From: DAHUYF01 sp035623985
GTDB taxonomy: Bacteria > Pseudomonadota > Alphaproteobacteria > ATCC43930 > CGMCC-115725
DNA: 64,000 bases
Direction of reading: 5' to 3'
Assembly: GCA_035623985.1 (NCBI GenBank)
Contig: DASPSJ010000014.1
Coordinates: 1 to 64,000 of the forward strand
Made by a program: the position numbers and the translations under genes
The notes under the pieces: generated by a model
The model's input: only the letters and a program-made list of their open reading frames with translations
Database searches by the model: none
Told to the model about the DNA's origin: nothing
In this document: positions 1-7,782 of the stretch, piece by piece
Layout: every line of letters begins with the position of its first letter
Numbering within the stretch: the first letter of the stretch is position 1

Positions 1-321
1 CGCCTTGCCGATGATCGGCGCCAGATGATGCTCGCAATGGCTCTCGAAGCGGATGTCGCGCAGCACCACCATCTCGTCATAGCCGTCGGTCTGCTCGAAG
101 GTGCGCTGCAACAGCTCCACCGGGTCGGTGGCGTAGCCGGAGAAATACTCCCGGAAGGCGCGCGCCACCCGCGCCGGCGTGCCCTTGAGCCCTTCGCGCC
201 GCGGATCGTCGCCCGCCCATTCGATCAGAACCCGCACCGCCGCCTCCGCCGCCGCCTGGCTCGGGCGCGGCGGCGCGCCGGGGGCAGGGGCAGGCTTGAT
301 GCGTCGTTGCGATCCGTCCAT
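1..321 (-). CDS. folE: GTP cyclohydrolase I, N-terminal part (runs off the window)
   Basis: Catalyses GTP to 7,8-dihydroneopterin triphosphate, the first step of folate/pterin synthesis, in the cytoplasm. The 107 visible residues begin MDGSQRRIKP at an ATG whose complement is at 319-321. They contain the family segment EGLKGTPARVARAF and the zinc/catalytic motif CEHHLAPIIG. Cys96 and His99 match the E. coli zinc ligands Cys110 and His113, and His98 matches catalytic His112. The Pro/Ala-rich first 20 residues are a variable extension. The C-terminal half, with the third zinc ligand, lies beyond position 1, so integrity cannot be judged. It is the last gene seen of a minus-strand run that begins with the citrate synthase gene at 4203. 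Confidence 0.93.
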   Translation of the reverse strand, partial: MDGSQRRIKPAPAPGAPPRPSQAAAEAAVRVLIEWAGDDPRREGLKGTPARVARAFREYFSGYATDPVELLQRTFEQTDGYDEMVVLRDIRFESHCEHHLAPIIGKA

Positions 322-452
322 GGCGGCAGGCCCTCCCGTTCTTGGCAGCATACGCCCGATATGGTGGCGTAGCGAAGCGCCGCTTCGCTGTCCACCGGTG
401 GCGGCATGAGACTCGGAGATGGCCGCCCCGCGCCTCGCGCAGGCTCGCGCCG

Positions 453-1271
453 CTACGCCTCGATGACCTCGAGCACGCTGCCGTCGGGGGCGAGGCAGGC
501 GGCGAGCAGCGCCCCGCCGAAGCCGCAGCCGGCGTCGAGCGAGACGGCGTAAGGGCTTTCGATCAGCCCGCCATGCCGCCGGTCATAGCCGCGGATGACG
601 CGGCGGAAGCTGCCATAGGGCGCCTGAAGCTCGAGCAGATTGACCCCGCCCCACCACAGCGCGTCGCGTTGCAGATCGAGTGGCTTCCCCGGATCGACCC
701 CGGCGTGGACGAAGAGCAGCTCGCCGTCGCCGGCGATGGCGTAGCGCTTCACGTCGGTGAGCAATTGGCGGTGGCCGGGATGAGCGTCGACCAGCGCGCG
801 CAACGAGGCGGTCCAGCGCGTGATCGCCACCGCGCCGTCGCGCGCGGCGACGAGCCCCTGGCGCGCATCGCCGCCATAGGCCTCGAGCGTGGCGCCGGCG
901 CCGTGATCGAGCATCCATTGCAGCACCTCGCGCGGATTGGGCGCGAATTGGAGCTGCAACAGCTTCTGCCACATCTCCTCTTGCGCGCCGCGCAGGAAGG
1001 CGATGTCGCCCGTCAAGGCGAGGCGGCGCGCGAGGAAGAGGCGGCGGAAGCGGAGCAGCTCGTCGAGCGTGGCGGCGATGGCGGCGCCATGGCCGAGATA
1101 GCCGCCGAGATAGACCAGGCGGTCGCCGCGCCCGAGCAACGGCGCGAGCCGGAGGTGAAGCCGGGCGAGCCGCGCCGCCTCGCCATGGATGGCGGCCACC
1201 GCCCAGATGCGCCGCGGCCGCACGAGACGGGCGAAGATCGCGGAAGCACCAGGGGCGGAGGTGGTGGTCAC
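453..1271 (-). CDS. PPP-family metallophosphatase homolog with degenerate active site
   Basis: 272 residues with the layout of bacterial PPP/ApaH-type calcineurin-like phosphatases, but most metal ligands are replaced. Canonical GDxHG reads AAIHG (26-30). GDxxDRG reads GGYLGHG (56-62). RGNHE reads RGAQE (94-98). The late GH reads GY (228-229). HAG at 189-191 is kept. Asp27, Asp57, Asp60, Asn96, His97 and His229 equivalents are therefore Ala, Gly, Gly, Ala, Gln and Tyr. The fold should remain, but two-metal phosphatase chemistry is unlikely. A binding or scaffold role is inferred. Start is a GTG (complement at 1269-1271), since no earlier ATG fits the frame. It lies 62 bp downstream of carD on the same strand. 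The frame is intact with no stops, so it looks maintained and not decayed. Confidence 0.75.
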   Translation of the reverse strand: MTTTSAPGASAIFARLVRPRRIWAVAAIHGEAARLARLHLRLAPLLGRGDRLVYLGGYLGHGAAIAATLDELLRFRRLFLARRLALTGDIAFLRGAQEEMWQKLLQLQFAPNPREVLQWMLDHGAGATLEAYGGDARQGLVAARDGAVAITRWTASLRALVDAHPGHRQLLTDVKRYAIAGDGELLFVHAGVDPGKPLDLQRDALWWGGVNLLELQAPYGSFRRVIRGYDRRHGGLIESPYAVSLDAGCGFGGALLAACLAPDGSVLEVIEA

Positions 1272-1333
1272 CCCCGCCCCTTATCACAATCTCCGCTGCG
1301 GCGCCATCCGCCGCGGCGGACAATCGCGTGCGC

Positions 1334-1831
1334 TCAGGCCGCGCTCAGCATCTGCTCGAGCCGGCGCGTCGCCGTATCCTCGTCGATCTTCTCGACCGCG
1401 GCGAATTCGCGCACCAGCCGGTCGAGCGCCGCCTGATAGATCTGCCGCTCGCTATAGGACTGCTCGGGCTGGCCGACATTGCGGTAGAGGTCGCGCACCA
1501 CTTCGGCAATCGAGGCGGGGTCGCCGGAATTGATCTTCTGCTCGTATTCCTGGGCGCGCCGGCTCCACATGGTGCGCTTGGCGCGCGAGCGGCCCTTGAG
1601 CTTGGCCAGCGCCGCGTCCATCTCCTTGCGCGTCGACAGCCGCCTGAGCCCCGAGACCTTGGCCTTGGCCAGCGGCACGCGCAGGGTCATGCGGTCCTTG
1701 TCGAAATGAACGACAAAGACATTCAACGTATAGCCGGCGATCTCCTGCATCTCGATGCCCAGGATCTTGCCCACGCCATGGGTGGGGTAGACCACGAGAT
1801 CACCCGCCGCGAAACCAATCTTTTCCGACAT
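1334..1831 (-). CDS. carD: CarD family transcriptional regulator
   Basis: CarD proteins bind the RNA polymerase beta subunit through a Tudor-like N-terminal domain and stabilise open promoter complexes. The 165-residue product starts MSEKIGFAAGDLVVYPTHGV, and the stretch to about residue 65 is the typical RNAP-interacting domain. The helical C-terminal domain (about 70-165, with the basic segment KLKGRSRAKRTMW) contacts upstream DNA. The chosen ATG (complement 1829-1831) has GAGAG at workable spacing. An adjacent ATG at 1834 is too close to that site, and a 26-residue in-frame extension upstream does not look like the family. An AT-rich TATAAT on the minus strand at 1978-1983 may be its promoter. 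Confidence 0.92.
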   Translation of the reverse strand: MSEKIGFAAGDLVVYPTHGVGKILGIEMQEIAGYTLNVFVVHFDKDRMTLRVPLAKAKVSGLRRLSTRKEMDAALAKLKGRSRAKRTMWSRRAQEYEQKINSGDPASIAEVVRDLYRNVGQPEQSYSERQIYQAALDRLVREFAAVEKIDEDTATRRLEQMLSAA

Positions 1832-1977
1832 CATTTTCTCTCGACAAAAGGCATGCGAGGCATTCCAGGCAGGAATGGCATAGGCATGAGCCTGTACATG
1901 CCGGTCCGGCATCCCGCCGGCTTCACCTGCCCGGACTCTCGCTACCGGGAACGACGCGAGCAGCTCACGTCGTTGGA

Positions 1978-1983
1978 ATTATA
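1978..1983 (-). promoter_or_regulatory. Possible -10 box for carD
   Basis: The minus strand reads TATAAT here, inside the only AT-rich patch (about 1976-1995) of an otherwise GC-rich 227-bp gap between fdxA and carD. No good -35 sits 17 bp upstream, so an activated or alternative promoter is possible. The implied 5' leader of carD would be about 140 nt. Confidence 0.3.
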
Positions 1984-2058
1984 TATCACAATCGAAGCCC
2001 GAATACCAGCGCAACAGACGCCCGTAGGCGCAAGTCGCCGGCCGCCGCCGGCGTGGGA

Positions 2059-2394
2059 CTAACGCTTCCCAGGATTGGGGCTGAAGAATTTCTCGAACTT
2101 ATCGGGAACATCCTTGAACTCATCGGCGTCTGCCGGCGCTTCGGCCTTGCGCGTAATGTTTGGCCAGGCCGTCGAATACTGGCGATTAAGCTCGATCCAT
2201 TTCTCGGCGACCGGCTCGCTATCGGGAATGATCGCCTCGACCGGACATTCCGGCTCGCAGACGCCGCAATCGATGCATTCGTCGGGGTGAATAACCAACA
2301 TGTTCTCGCCTTCGTAGAAGCAATCCACGGGGCAGACCTCGACGCAATCCATGTACTTGCACTTGATGCAGGCCTCGGTGACGACGTAGGTCAT
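2059..2394 (-). CDS. fdxA: Seven-iron ferredoxin FdxA ([3Fe-4S][4Fe-4S])
   Basis: Small soluble electron carrier of 111 residues. Cys9, Cys17 and Cys50 should bind the 3Fe-4S cluster, and Cys21, Cys40, Cys43 and Cys46 the 4Fe-4S cluster. This is exactly the Azotobacter vinelandii ferredoxin I pattern shifted by the initiator Met. The C-terminal 55 residues (ending PDKFEKFFSPNPGKR) form the usual alphaproteobacterial extension. The redox partner cannot be deduced from the neighbourhood. It lies between carD and the terB-like gene on the same strand, with gaps (227 and 54 bp) that allow separate transcription. Confidence 0.95.
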   Translation of the reverse strand: MTYVVTEACIKCKYMDCVEVCPVDCFYEGENMLVIHPDECIDCGVCEPECPVEAIIPDSEPVAEKWIELNRQYSTAWPNITRKAEAPADADEFKDVPDKFEKFFSPNPGKR

Positions 2395-2448
2395 GGTTCA
2401 GCACTCTTCTATCATCGGTTCAGGGCAGTTCCGCCCGATCTCAAGCCA

Positions 2449-2925
2449 TCAGGGTGCAGCGTCGAGGCCGAGCCGGCGCAGCACGCGCCGGCGTGCTTCG
2501 CCGCGCTCGTGGTCGGAGACGTCGATGAGACCCGCCACCCGGCGCAGCATGGTATCCTCCAGCGGATCGAGCACGCCATCGGCATAGACGACTTCCCACA
2601 GCATCTCGACGAGTTCGAGGCGCTTGGCGCCGCCGAAGCGGCCGTTGATAAGGCGCGTCGCGCCGAAGAGCTGGGTCGACCGCTCCGCCCGTTGCTCGCC
2701 CGCCTGCTCCAGCATCGCCGCCGAGGCGTCGCCGAGGGCGAAGTGCCGCTGCAAGATGCGCCGCACCGTCGCCTGCTCCGCCGCATCGAGAGGACCGTCG
2801 ATCTGCGCCGCCTCCACGAGCAGCGCCGCCACGGCCAGCCGCAGCTCGTCCATGCCGTCCGATGCCGGCCGATCCGCTTCCGTCAGCCACGCCTTCAGCC
2901 GGTCGATCATGACCTTGCCTAGCAT
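2449..2925 (-). CDS. TerB-like (tellurite resistance protein B family) protein
   Basis: 158 residues, all-helical, with two acidic helical repeats typical of TerB/DjlA-type domains: an ALLVEAAQIDGPLDAAEQ segment near residues 33-50 and VVYADGVLDPLEDTMLRR near 113-130. Each has the Asp-rich loop (QIDG, YADG) that may bind a metal ion. Members are often misnamed for tellurite resistance, and most have no proven role. A second ATG at 2910 (MIDRLKAWL) is a possible alternative start. It lies 39 bp downstream of the citrate synthase gene and may be cotranscribed with it. Confidence 0.8.
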   Translation of the reverse strand: MLGKVMIDRLKAWLTEADRPASDGMDELRLAVAALLVEAAQIDGPLDAAEQATVRRILQRHFALGDASAAMLEQAGEQRAERSTQLFGATRLINGRFGGAKRLELVEMLWEVVYADGVLDPLEDTMLRRVAGLIDVSDHERGEARRRVLRRLGLDAAP

Positions 2926-2964
2926 GCGTCCTGCCGGGGTTCAACCCCAGCCGGATTGGGGAAT

Positions 2965-4203
2965 TTAGGCGGAAGAGGCGCCGCGGCCGGACTCGCCCAC
3001 CGGCGGCCCGACATAGCGGGCGCGCGGCCGGATCAGGCGGTCGGCGGCATATTGCTCTTGTGCATGGGCAAGCCAGCCCAGGCTGCGGCCAAGGACGAAC
3101 AGCGCCAGCGCCCCTCCTGCCGGCAGCGCGAGCGAGCGGCGCAGCAGCGCCAGCGCGAAATCGATGTTGGGCGGCCGGCCGATCAGCGCCGTCACCGCGG
3201 CGGCGACCCGCTCCCCGTCCGCGGCGAGCGGCGCCTGCTGCTCCTGCATGAGATCGAGCAGCAGGCGCGCGCGCGGATCGGCGCCGCGATAGAGGGGGTG
3301 CCCGAAGCCCGGCAGCCGATCGCCGCGGCGAAGATAGGCGGCCGCGAGCGCTTCCGGATCGGCGGCCGCCAGCGCCTCGCCAAGAAACGCATCGGTGCGC
3401 TCGCTGGCGCCGCCATGGCGCGCGCCTTGCAGCGCGGCGATGCCGGCGATGACCGCGTTGTAAGGGCTCGCCAGCGCCGAGGCGACGCAGCGGGCGGCAA
3501 AGGCCGAGACGTTGAGCTCGTGATCGGCGCAGAGGATGAGCGCCGCCCGCAGCAGCGGGCGCCTTTGCGCGCCGAGGCCCCAGGCCTCGGCAAGGACCGC
3601 ATCGACCGGCCGCGGCGACGGCTCCGCCTCGGCCACCGCCGCGGCCAAGAGGCGCAGGATGCGCGCCCCGCTCGCCGCCACCGCCGATGGCGCCAGATCG
3701 AGCGCGCGCGTGTCCGCGGCGGCGGCGATGGGCAGCAAGGCCAGACAACGCTCGATCGGCGCCAGCCCCGCCAGCGCGCGCCGCGCGAGAGCGAAGCCCG
3801 GACCCGGTTTCGGTAGATTGTCGGGAGCGAAGATCGCCGTTTCATCGGCCTGCCAGAGCAGCGCCGCGACCGCGCGGAGGGAGGCCCGGCGCGCCAGCAG
3901 GCAGGCATCCTGGCCGCGGTAATAGAGCCGGTCGTCGAGGATGAGGGTGATGGCGGAATCGAGCACCGGCGCGCCGAAGCTCAGTGCCGCCTGCGCCGCC
4001 TGGGCGGGATCGCGCTGGCGCCGGCGGCGCAAGGCCGCGACGTCCTCGGCGTGATAGCGCCGCGCCCGCCCTTCGGTCGCTTCCGAGCGGATAAGGCCGC
4101 GGCTGACATAGGCGTAGAGCGTCTGGGGCCGCACTCCCAACATTGCCGCCGCCTCGCGCGCACTGAGATAGCTCGAATTCTGCGCCACCGAGTTCTCTTG
4201 CAT
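2965..4203 (-). CDS. Citrate synthase family protein with N-terminal MerR-like helix-turn-helix
   Basis: 412 residues. Residues 12-60 form a winged HTH (LSAREAAAMLGVRPQTLYAY then RSEATEGRARRYHAEDVAAL) of the MerR/excisionase type. The rest is a short citrate synthase (about 75-405). The catalytic triad is present: His228 (ADHELNVS), His302 (GFGHPLYRGADPR) and Asp348 (NIDF). It should condense acetyl-CoA or propionyl-CoA with oxaloacetate, and the HTH suggests control by substrate or product. The gene diverges from a citrate synthase paralog across a 78-bp region with two palindromes that are natural operators. The family is known as 'citrate synthase, DNA-binding'. Autoregulation here is inferred. 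Confidence 0.88.
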   Translation of the reverse strand: MQENSVAQNSSYLSAREAAAMLGVRPQTLYAYVSRGLIRSEATEGRARRYHAEDVAALRRRRQRDPAQAAQAALSFGAPVLDSAITLILDDRLYYRGQDACLLARRASLRAVAALLWQADETAIFAPDNLPKPGPGFALARRALAGLAPIERCLALLPIAAAADTRALDLAPSAVAASGARILRLLAAAVAEAEPSPRPVDAVLAEAWGLGAQRRPLLRAALILCADHELNVSAFAARCVASALASPYNAVIAGIAALQGARHGGASERTDAFLGEALAAADPEALAAAYLRRGDRLPGFGHPLYRGADPRARLLLDLMQEQQAPLAADGERVAAAVTALIGRPPNIDFALALLRRSLALPAGGALALFVLGRSLGWLAHAQEQYAADRLIRPRARYVGPPVGESGRGASSA

Positions 4204-4206
4204 ATA

Positions 4207-4222
4207 TTGATTATATAATCAA
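4207..4222. promoter_or_regulatory. Perfect 16-bp palindrome between the two citrate synthase genes
   Basis: TTGATTATATAATCAA is a perfect palindrome, 4 bp upstream of the minus-strand ATG, in a markedly AT-rich patch. On the plus strand its TTGATT half could act as a -35, with TATAGT at 4232-4237 as -10. That spacer is 19 bp, the overlong spacing typical of MerR-regulated promoters. It is a likely operator for the HTH-citrate synthase. Confidence 0.55.
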
Positions 4223-4224
4223 CA

Positions 4225-4245
4225 TTGACATTATAGTGTTGTCAA
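4225..4245. promoter_or_regulatory. Second inverted repeat (TTGACA-N9-TGTCAA), divergent promoter region
   Basis: Six-base arms TTGACA (4225-4230) and TGTCAA (4240-4245) face each other. Read from the minus strand, the right arm is a consensus -35 TTGACA. The site is centred 20.5 bp from the centre of the neighbouring palindrome, about two helical turns, so both could be bound on one DNA face by the same regulator. Confidence 0.4.
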
Positions 4246-4281
4246 GCGGAAATGAGCAGAACGCAAGATTGGAGGCGCGCC

Positions 4282-5349
4282 ATGCAATCCGGGCTCGAAG
4301 GGGTGGTGGCGGCGGAGACGGTGCTGACCCATGTCGATGGCAACGCCGGCATCTGGTGGCTGCGTGGCCATCTTCTGCCCGAGGTCATCGCTCGCCACGG
4401 CTATGAGGGCGCCACCGCCTTGCTCTGGGAAGGCTTCGCCGGCGACGGGCTCAGCCGCGAGGAGGTCCAAGCGCGCTTCGGTGCCGCGCGCGCGGCAAGC
4501 TTCGCGGCGCTGCCGCGCTGGCTCGACGCGGCCGGCGACCGCCCGCTTGCCGAAGGGGTCAAGTTCTGCTTCGCGGCGCTGCCCGAGGAGGGCACGCCTT
4601 GGGCCATCGCCGGGGCGCTGCCGGTGGGCATCGCCGCCCTGCTGCGCCGGCGCCAAGGCAAGCCGCCGGTGGCGCCCGATCCGGCACTGGCCACGGCGGC
4701 GGATTTCCTGCGCATGCTGAGCGGCGCGGCAGTGGCGCCGCCGCTTGCCGCGGCGCTCGACGCCTACCTCACCACGGTGATCGACAACGGGCTTGCCGCC
4801 TCTACTTTCGCCGCCCGCGTCGTCGCTTCGACCCGCGCCTCGCTCGCCGCTTCGGTGCTCGCCGGCTATTGCGCGCTCACTGGCCCGCTCCATGGCGGCG
4901 CGCCGGGGCCGGTGCTCGACATGCTCGACGAGATCGGCACGCCGGCCGGGATCGACGCCTGGCTGGAGCACGCGCTTGCCGGCGGCGCTCGGCTGATGGG
5001 CTTCGGCCACCGCGTCTGGCGCCGGCGCGACCCGCGCGCCGATGCGCTGAAAGCAGCCCTGCAGCGCCTCGGTCCCGATGCCGGCCGCATCGCGTTTGCG
5101 GAAGAGGTCGAGCGCCGGGCGCTGGCGGCGCTGCAGCGCAAGAAGCCGGATCGCCCGCTCGAGACCAATGTCGAGTTCTATACTGCGTTGCTGCTCGAGG
5201 CGGTGGGACTGCCGCGCGAGGCCTTCACCCCCGTCTTCGCGCTGGCGCGCAGCGCCGGCTGGCTCGCCCATGCGCTGGAGCAGCAAAAGACCGGCCGGCT
5301 CATCCGTCCCGCCGCCAGCTATATCGGTCCCCGGCCCGAAGCCGCTTGA
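4282..5349 (+). CDS. Citrate synthase paralog with altered catalytic residues
   Basis: 355 residues of the citrate/methylcitrate synthase family without an HTH. The start is the ATG at 4282, behind GGAGG at 4271-4275. An upstream ATG at 4252 lacks such a site. The second catalytic His is present (His243, GFGHRVWRRRDPR). The first is Asn169 (VIDNGLAASTF, where DHGxNASTF is expected), and the catalytic Asp is Glu298 (TNVEFY). Glu here is common in this subfamily, but loss of the first His is not. Activity alone is therefore doubtful. It may pair with the HTH-bearing paralog encoded divergently, which keeps the full triad. The C-terminal segment (SAGWLAHALEQQKTGRLIRP) is standard. Confidence 0.85.
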   Translation: MQSGLEGVVAAETVLTHVDGNAGIWWLRGHLLPEVIARHGYEGATALLWEGFAGDGLSREEVQARFGAARAASFAALPRWLDAAGDRPLAEGVKFCFAALPEEGTPWAIAGALPVGIAALLRRRQGKPPVAPDPALATAADFLRMLSGAAVAPPLAAALDAYLTTVIDNGLAASTFAARVVASTRASLAASVLAGYCALTGPLHGGAPGPVLDMLDEIGTPAGIDAWLEHALAGGARLMGFGHRVWRRRDPRADALKAALQRLGPDAGRIAFAEEVERRALAALQRKKPDRPLETNVEFYTALLLEAVGLPREAFTPVFALARSAGWLAHALEQQKTGRLIRPAASYIGPRPEAA

Positions 5350-5379
5350 AAGCCGCGCGCCCGTGCTATCTCTCTCCCC

Positions 5380-6144
5380 ATGGCATCGCTGCGCGATCTC
5401 GTCCAGCACGGCTACGGCCTCGCGCGCTCGGCCGCGATCTACCACGCCAATCCGTTGAAGCGGCGGCGCGCCCGCGCCTTCTATCGCCAGTTCGTGCGGC
5501 CAGGCGATCTCTGCTTCGATGTCGGCGCGCATCTCGGCGACCGCACGGCGCATTTCCTGGCGCTGGGCGCGCGCGTCGTCGCGGTCGAGCCGCAGCCGGC
5601 GCCGCTCGCGGTGCTGCGCCGGCTGTTCGGCGGCAACCCGCGCGTCGTGCTGGTGGGCGCCGCTCTCGGCGCCGCGCCCGGCGAGGCCGAGCTTGCCATC
5701 GACCCGCGCAATCCCACCGTCGCCTCGCTCTCGCCGCGCTGGCGGGCGCGCGTGGCCGAGAGCGCCGGCTTCGCCGGCGTCGATTGGCGCGAGCGCCGCC
5801 CGGTGCGGCTCACCACGCTCGACGCGCTCATCGCCGAGCATGGCGTGCCGGATTTCTGCAAGATCGACGTCGAGGGTTTCGAGGCGGAGGTGCTGGCGGG
5901 CCTGTCGCGGCCGTTGCCGGCCTTGTCCTTCGAGTACACGCCGGCGGCGCTCGACGGCGCGCTGGCGGCGCTGGCGCGCCTTGCCGCGCTCGGGTCCTAC
6001 CGCTTCAACTGCTCGCCCGGCGAGAGCATGCGCTTTGCCGCGCCGGACTGGCGCTCGGCCGCGGCGCTCGCCGCCGAACTCGGCGCGCTCGCGGCCGAGG
6101 AGACATCGGGCGACGTCTATGCGAGGCTTGCGGCGAGGCGCTAG
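5380..6144 (+). CDS. FkbM family SAM-dependent methyltransferase
   Basis: 254 residues. The SAM-binding motif I is DVGAHLGDRTAHFLALGA (about 48-65), followed by an acidic strand end VVAVEPQPAP. The FkbM hallmark KIDVEGFEAEVLAG is near 163-176. Such enzymes methylate sugar hydroxyls, often on surface glycans or exported metabolites. It begins 30 bp after the citrate synthase gene and heads a run of plus-strand glycan-related genes, which fits modification of a surface sugar. Acceptor unknown. Confidence 0.82.
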   Translation: MASLRDLVQHGYGLARSAAIYHANPLKRRRARAFYRQFVRPGDLCFDVGAHLGDRTAHFLALGARVVAVEPQPAPLAVLRRLFGGNPRVVLVGAALGAAPGEAELAIDPRNPTVASLSPRWRARVAESAGFAGVDWRERRPVRLTTLDALIAEHGVPDFCKIDVEGFEAEVLAGLSRPLPALSFEYTPAALDGALAALARLAALGSYRFNCSPGESMRFAAPDWRSAAALAAELGALAAEETSGDVYARLAARR

Positions 6145-6159
6145 CGGAAGGAGGCCGGC

Positions 6160-6537
6160 ATGAAGCACTGGCAAGGCCTGATGATGCTCGCCGCGGCGGC
6201 GGCGCTGTCCCCCGGCGATGCCGCAGCCTATGCCTACAAGACCGCCCGCGGCCTTTATAAGGATTGCGCCGCGCCGGCGCCGCTCAAAAGCGGCGCGCCG
6301 ACGCCGCAGCGCGAGCGCTGCGCCGCCTATCTCGAAAGCGTCTTCAACGCCTGGAACCTCAATCAGGACAACGGCATCTGCTCGCGCCATGCCGGCGCCG
6401 CGCTGCCGGACGCCTATGTGCAGTATTGGCGCGCCAGAGGGCTGGGCTTTCTCTCCGGCGAATTCCGCTCGGCCGAGGCCTCGGTGAATGATTTTCTCGA
6501 CAGCCAGAAGCAGCCTTGCCCGGCGGAGCAGCCTTAG
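6160..6537 (+). CDS. Small exported protein, Rap1a/Tai immunity-like
   Basis: 125 residues with a short N-terminal hydrophobic stretch (LMMLAAAAALSPGDAAA) consistent with a signal peptide. The mature part has the layout of the Rap1a/Tai fold: Gly-Leu-Tyr then Cys near 35, a Cys-x-x-Tyr helix (RCAAYLESVFNAW), a central Cys (ICSRH), a hydrophobic helix and a final Pro-Cys (KQPCPA). The four Cys could form two disulfides. Family members include periplasmic immunity proteins of type VI effectors and many orphans. No effector gene is nearby, so the role is unknown. RBS GGAGG precedes the ATG. Confidence 0.55.
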   Translation: MKHWQGLMMLAAAAALSPGDAAAYAYKTARGLYKDCAAPAPLKSGAPTPQRERCAAYLESVFNAWNLNQDNGICSRHAGAALPDAYVQYWRARGLGFLSGEFRSAEASVNDFLDSQKQPCPAEQP

Positions 6538-6618
6538 CTCCAATCGGCCGCCCCGCCATGGAATCTCCATAATCTCCCGGCTATTCTCCAGCAAATTTCG
6601 CTTGAGGAAACGCCGTCC

Positions 6619-7782
6619 TTGGCTTCGCGCGGTCGTATCGTCGTGCTGCATTTCGCCGGCCAGATGCCGCTTGCCGGCATCGCCTGGCAGGCGATGCATT
6701 ACATCCTCGGCCTCGAGCGGCTCGGCTATGAGGCGTGGTACGTCGAGGATCACGGCGCCAATCCCTATGATCCTCGCCTCAACAGCGTCGTCATGGATTG
6801 CGCCTACAACGTCGACTGCGTCCGGCGCATGATGGAGCGCTATGGGCTCGGCGGACGCTGGGCCTATTGGGACGCGATCAACGACGTCTATCACGGGCTC
6901 TCGCGCGAGGCGGTGTTCCGGCTCTATCGCGAGGCCGACGCGCTGATCAATCTCTGCGGCGCGGTGCGGCTGCGCGAGGAGCACATGGCCTGCCCGCGCC
7001 GGCTGATGATCGATACCGATCCCGTCTACGAGCAGATCAAATACGCCGAGGCCGATCCCGCCGCGCGCGCCTATCTCGACGCGCATACGCATTTCTTCAC
7101 CTATGGCGAGAATGTCGGCGGGCCCGGCTGGATCGTGCCGCTCTGCGGCGTCCCCTGGAAGCCGACGCGGCCGCCGGTGGTGCTCGAGGAATGGCCGACC
7201 GACGCGGAAGCGCCGGATTGCTTCTCGACCATCGCCACCTGGGAGAACAAGGGCAAGAACATCGCCTTCGCCGGCGAGACCTACGTCTGGTCGAAGCACG
7301 TCAATTTCCTGCGCTTCCTCGACATGCCGCGGCGCCGCCGGCAGTGCTTCACCATGGCGATGCTGCCGCCGACGCCCGAGGTCGAGGCCGAGGTCACCGG
7401 CAAGGGCTGGCGCCTCGTCGATCCGCGCCCGGTCTCCGCCAGCATGGAGAGCTATGCGCAGTTCATCTGCGGCTCGCGCGGCGAGTTCACCGTCGCCAAG
7501 GACATCTACGTCCGCCCCAACAGCGGCTGGTTCAGCGACCGCAGCGCCTGCTATCTCGCGGCCGGCCGGCCGGTGATCACGATGAAGACCGGCTTCAGCC
7601 GCTTCTACCCCGTCGGCGAGGGCCTGTTCGAATTCAGCGACGCCGACGAGGCGGCGGCGGCCATCGACGCGGTCAACGCCGATTATCGCCGCCACAGCCG
7701 CGCGGCGCGCATGATGGCGGCGGAATATTTCGGCAGCGACGCGGTTATCTCGGGATTGCTGGCCGAGGCGGGCCTCCAATGA
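6619..7782 (+). CDS. Glycosyltransferase-like protein (GT-B type, CgeB-like)
   Basis: 387 residues. The N-terminus (IVVLHFAGQMPLAGIAWQAM, then ILGLERLGYEAWYVED) fits the acceptor half of a GT-B glycosyltransferase. The C-terminal half has SGWFSDRSACYLAAGRPVI and an EFSDADEAAAAIDAV tail, as in donor-binding domains of CgeB/GT1-like enzymes. Start is TTG at 6619 with GAGG upstream, and no in-frame ATG suits the conserved beginning. It overlaps the next gene by 4 bp (ATGA), so the two are cotranslated. Likely builds part of a cell-surface glycan. Sugar specificity cannot be read. Confidence 0.65.
   Translation: MASRGRIVVLHFAGQMPLAGIAWQAMHYILGLERLGYEAWYVEDHGANPYDPRLNSVVMDCAYNVDCVRRMMERYGLGGRWAYWDAINDVYHGLSREAVFRLYREADALINLCGAVRLREEHMACPRRLMIDTDPVYEQIKYAEADPAARAYLDAHTHFFTYGENVGGPGWIVPLCGVPWKPTRPPVVLEEWPTDAEAPDCFSTIATWENKGKNIAFAGETYVWSKHVNFLRFLDMPRRRRQCFTMAMLPPTPEVEAEVTGKGWRLVDPRPVSASMESYAQFICGSRGEFTVAKDIYVRPNSGWFSDRSACYLAAGRPVITMKTGFSRFYPVGEGLFEFSDADEAAAAIDAVNADYRRHSRAARMMAAEYFGSDAVISGLLAEAGLQ

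Noticed and set aside
2449..2925. Tellurite resistance determinant
   Set aside because: Only a TerB-like domain is present. There is no ter operon, so resistance should not be claimed.
4231..7779. Minus-strand open frame of about 1180 codons opposite the citrate synthase, FkbM and glycosyltransferase genes
   Set aside because: It is an antisense frame kept open by high GC. Its translation is low-complexity Arg/Ala/Glu-rich with no domain, whereas the plus-strand genes have clear motifs and coupled starts.
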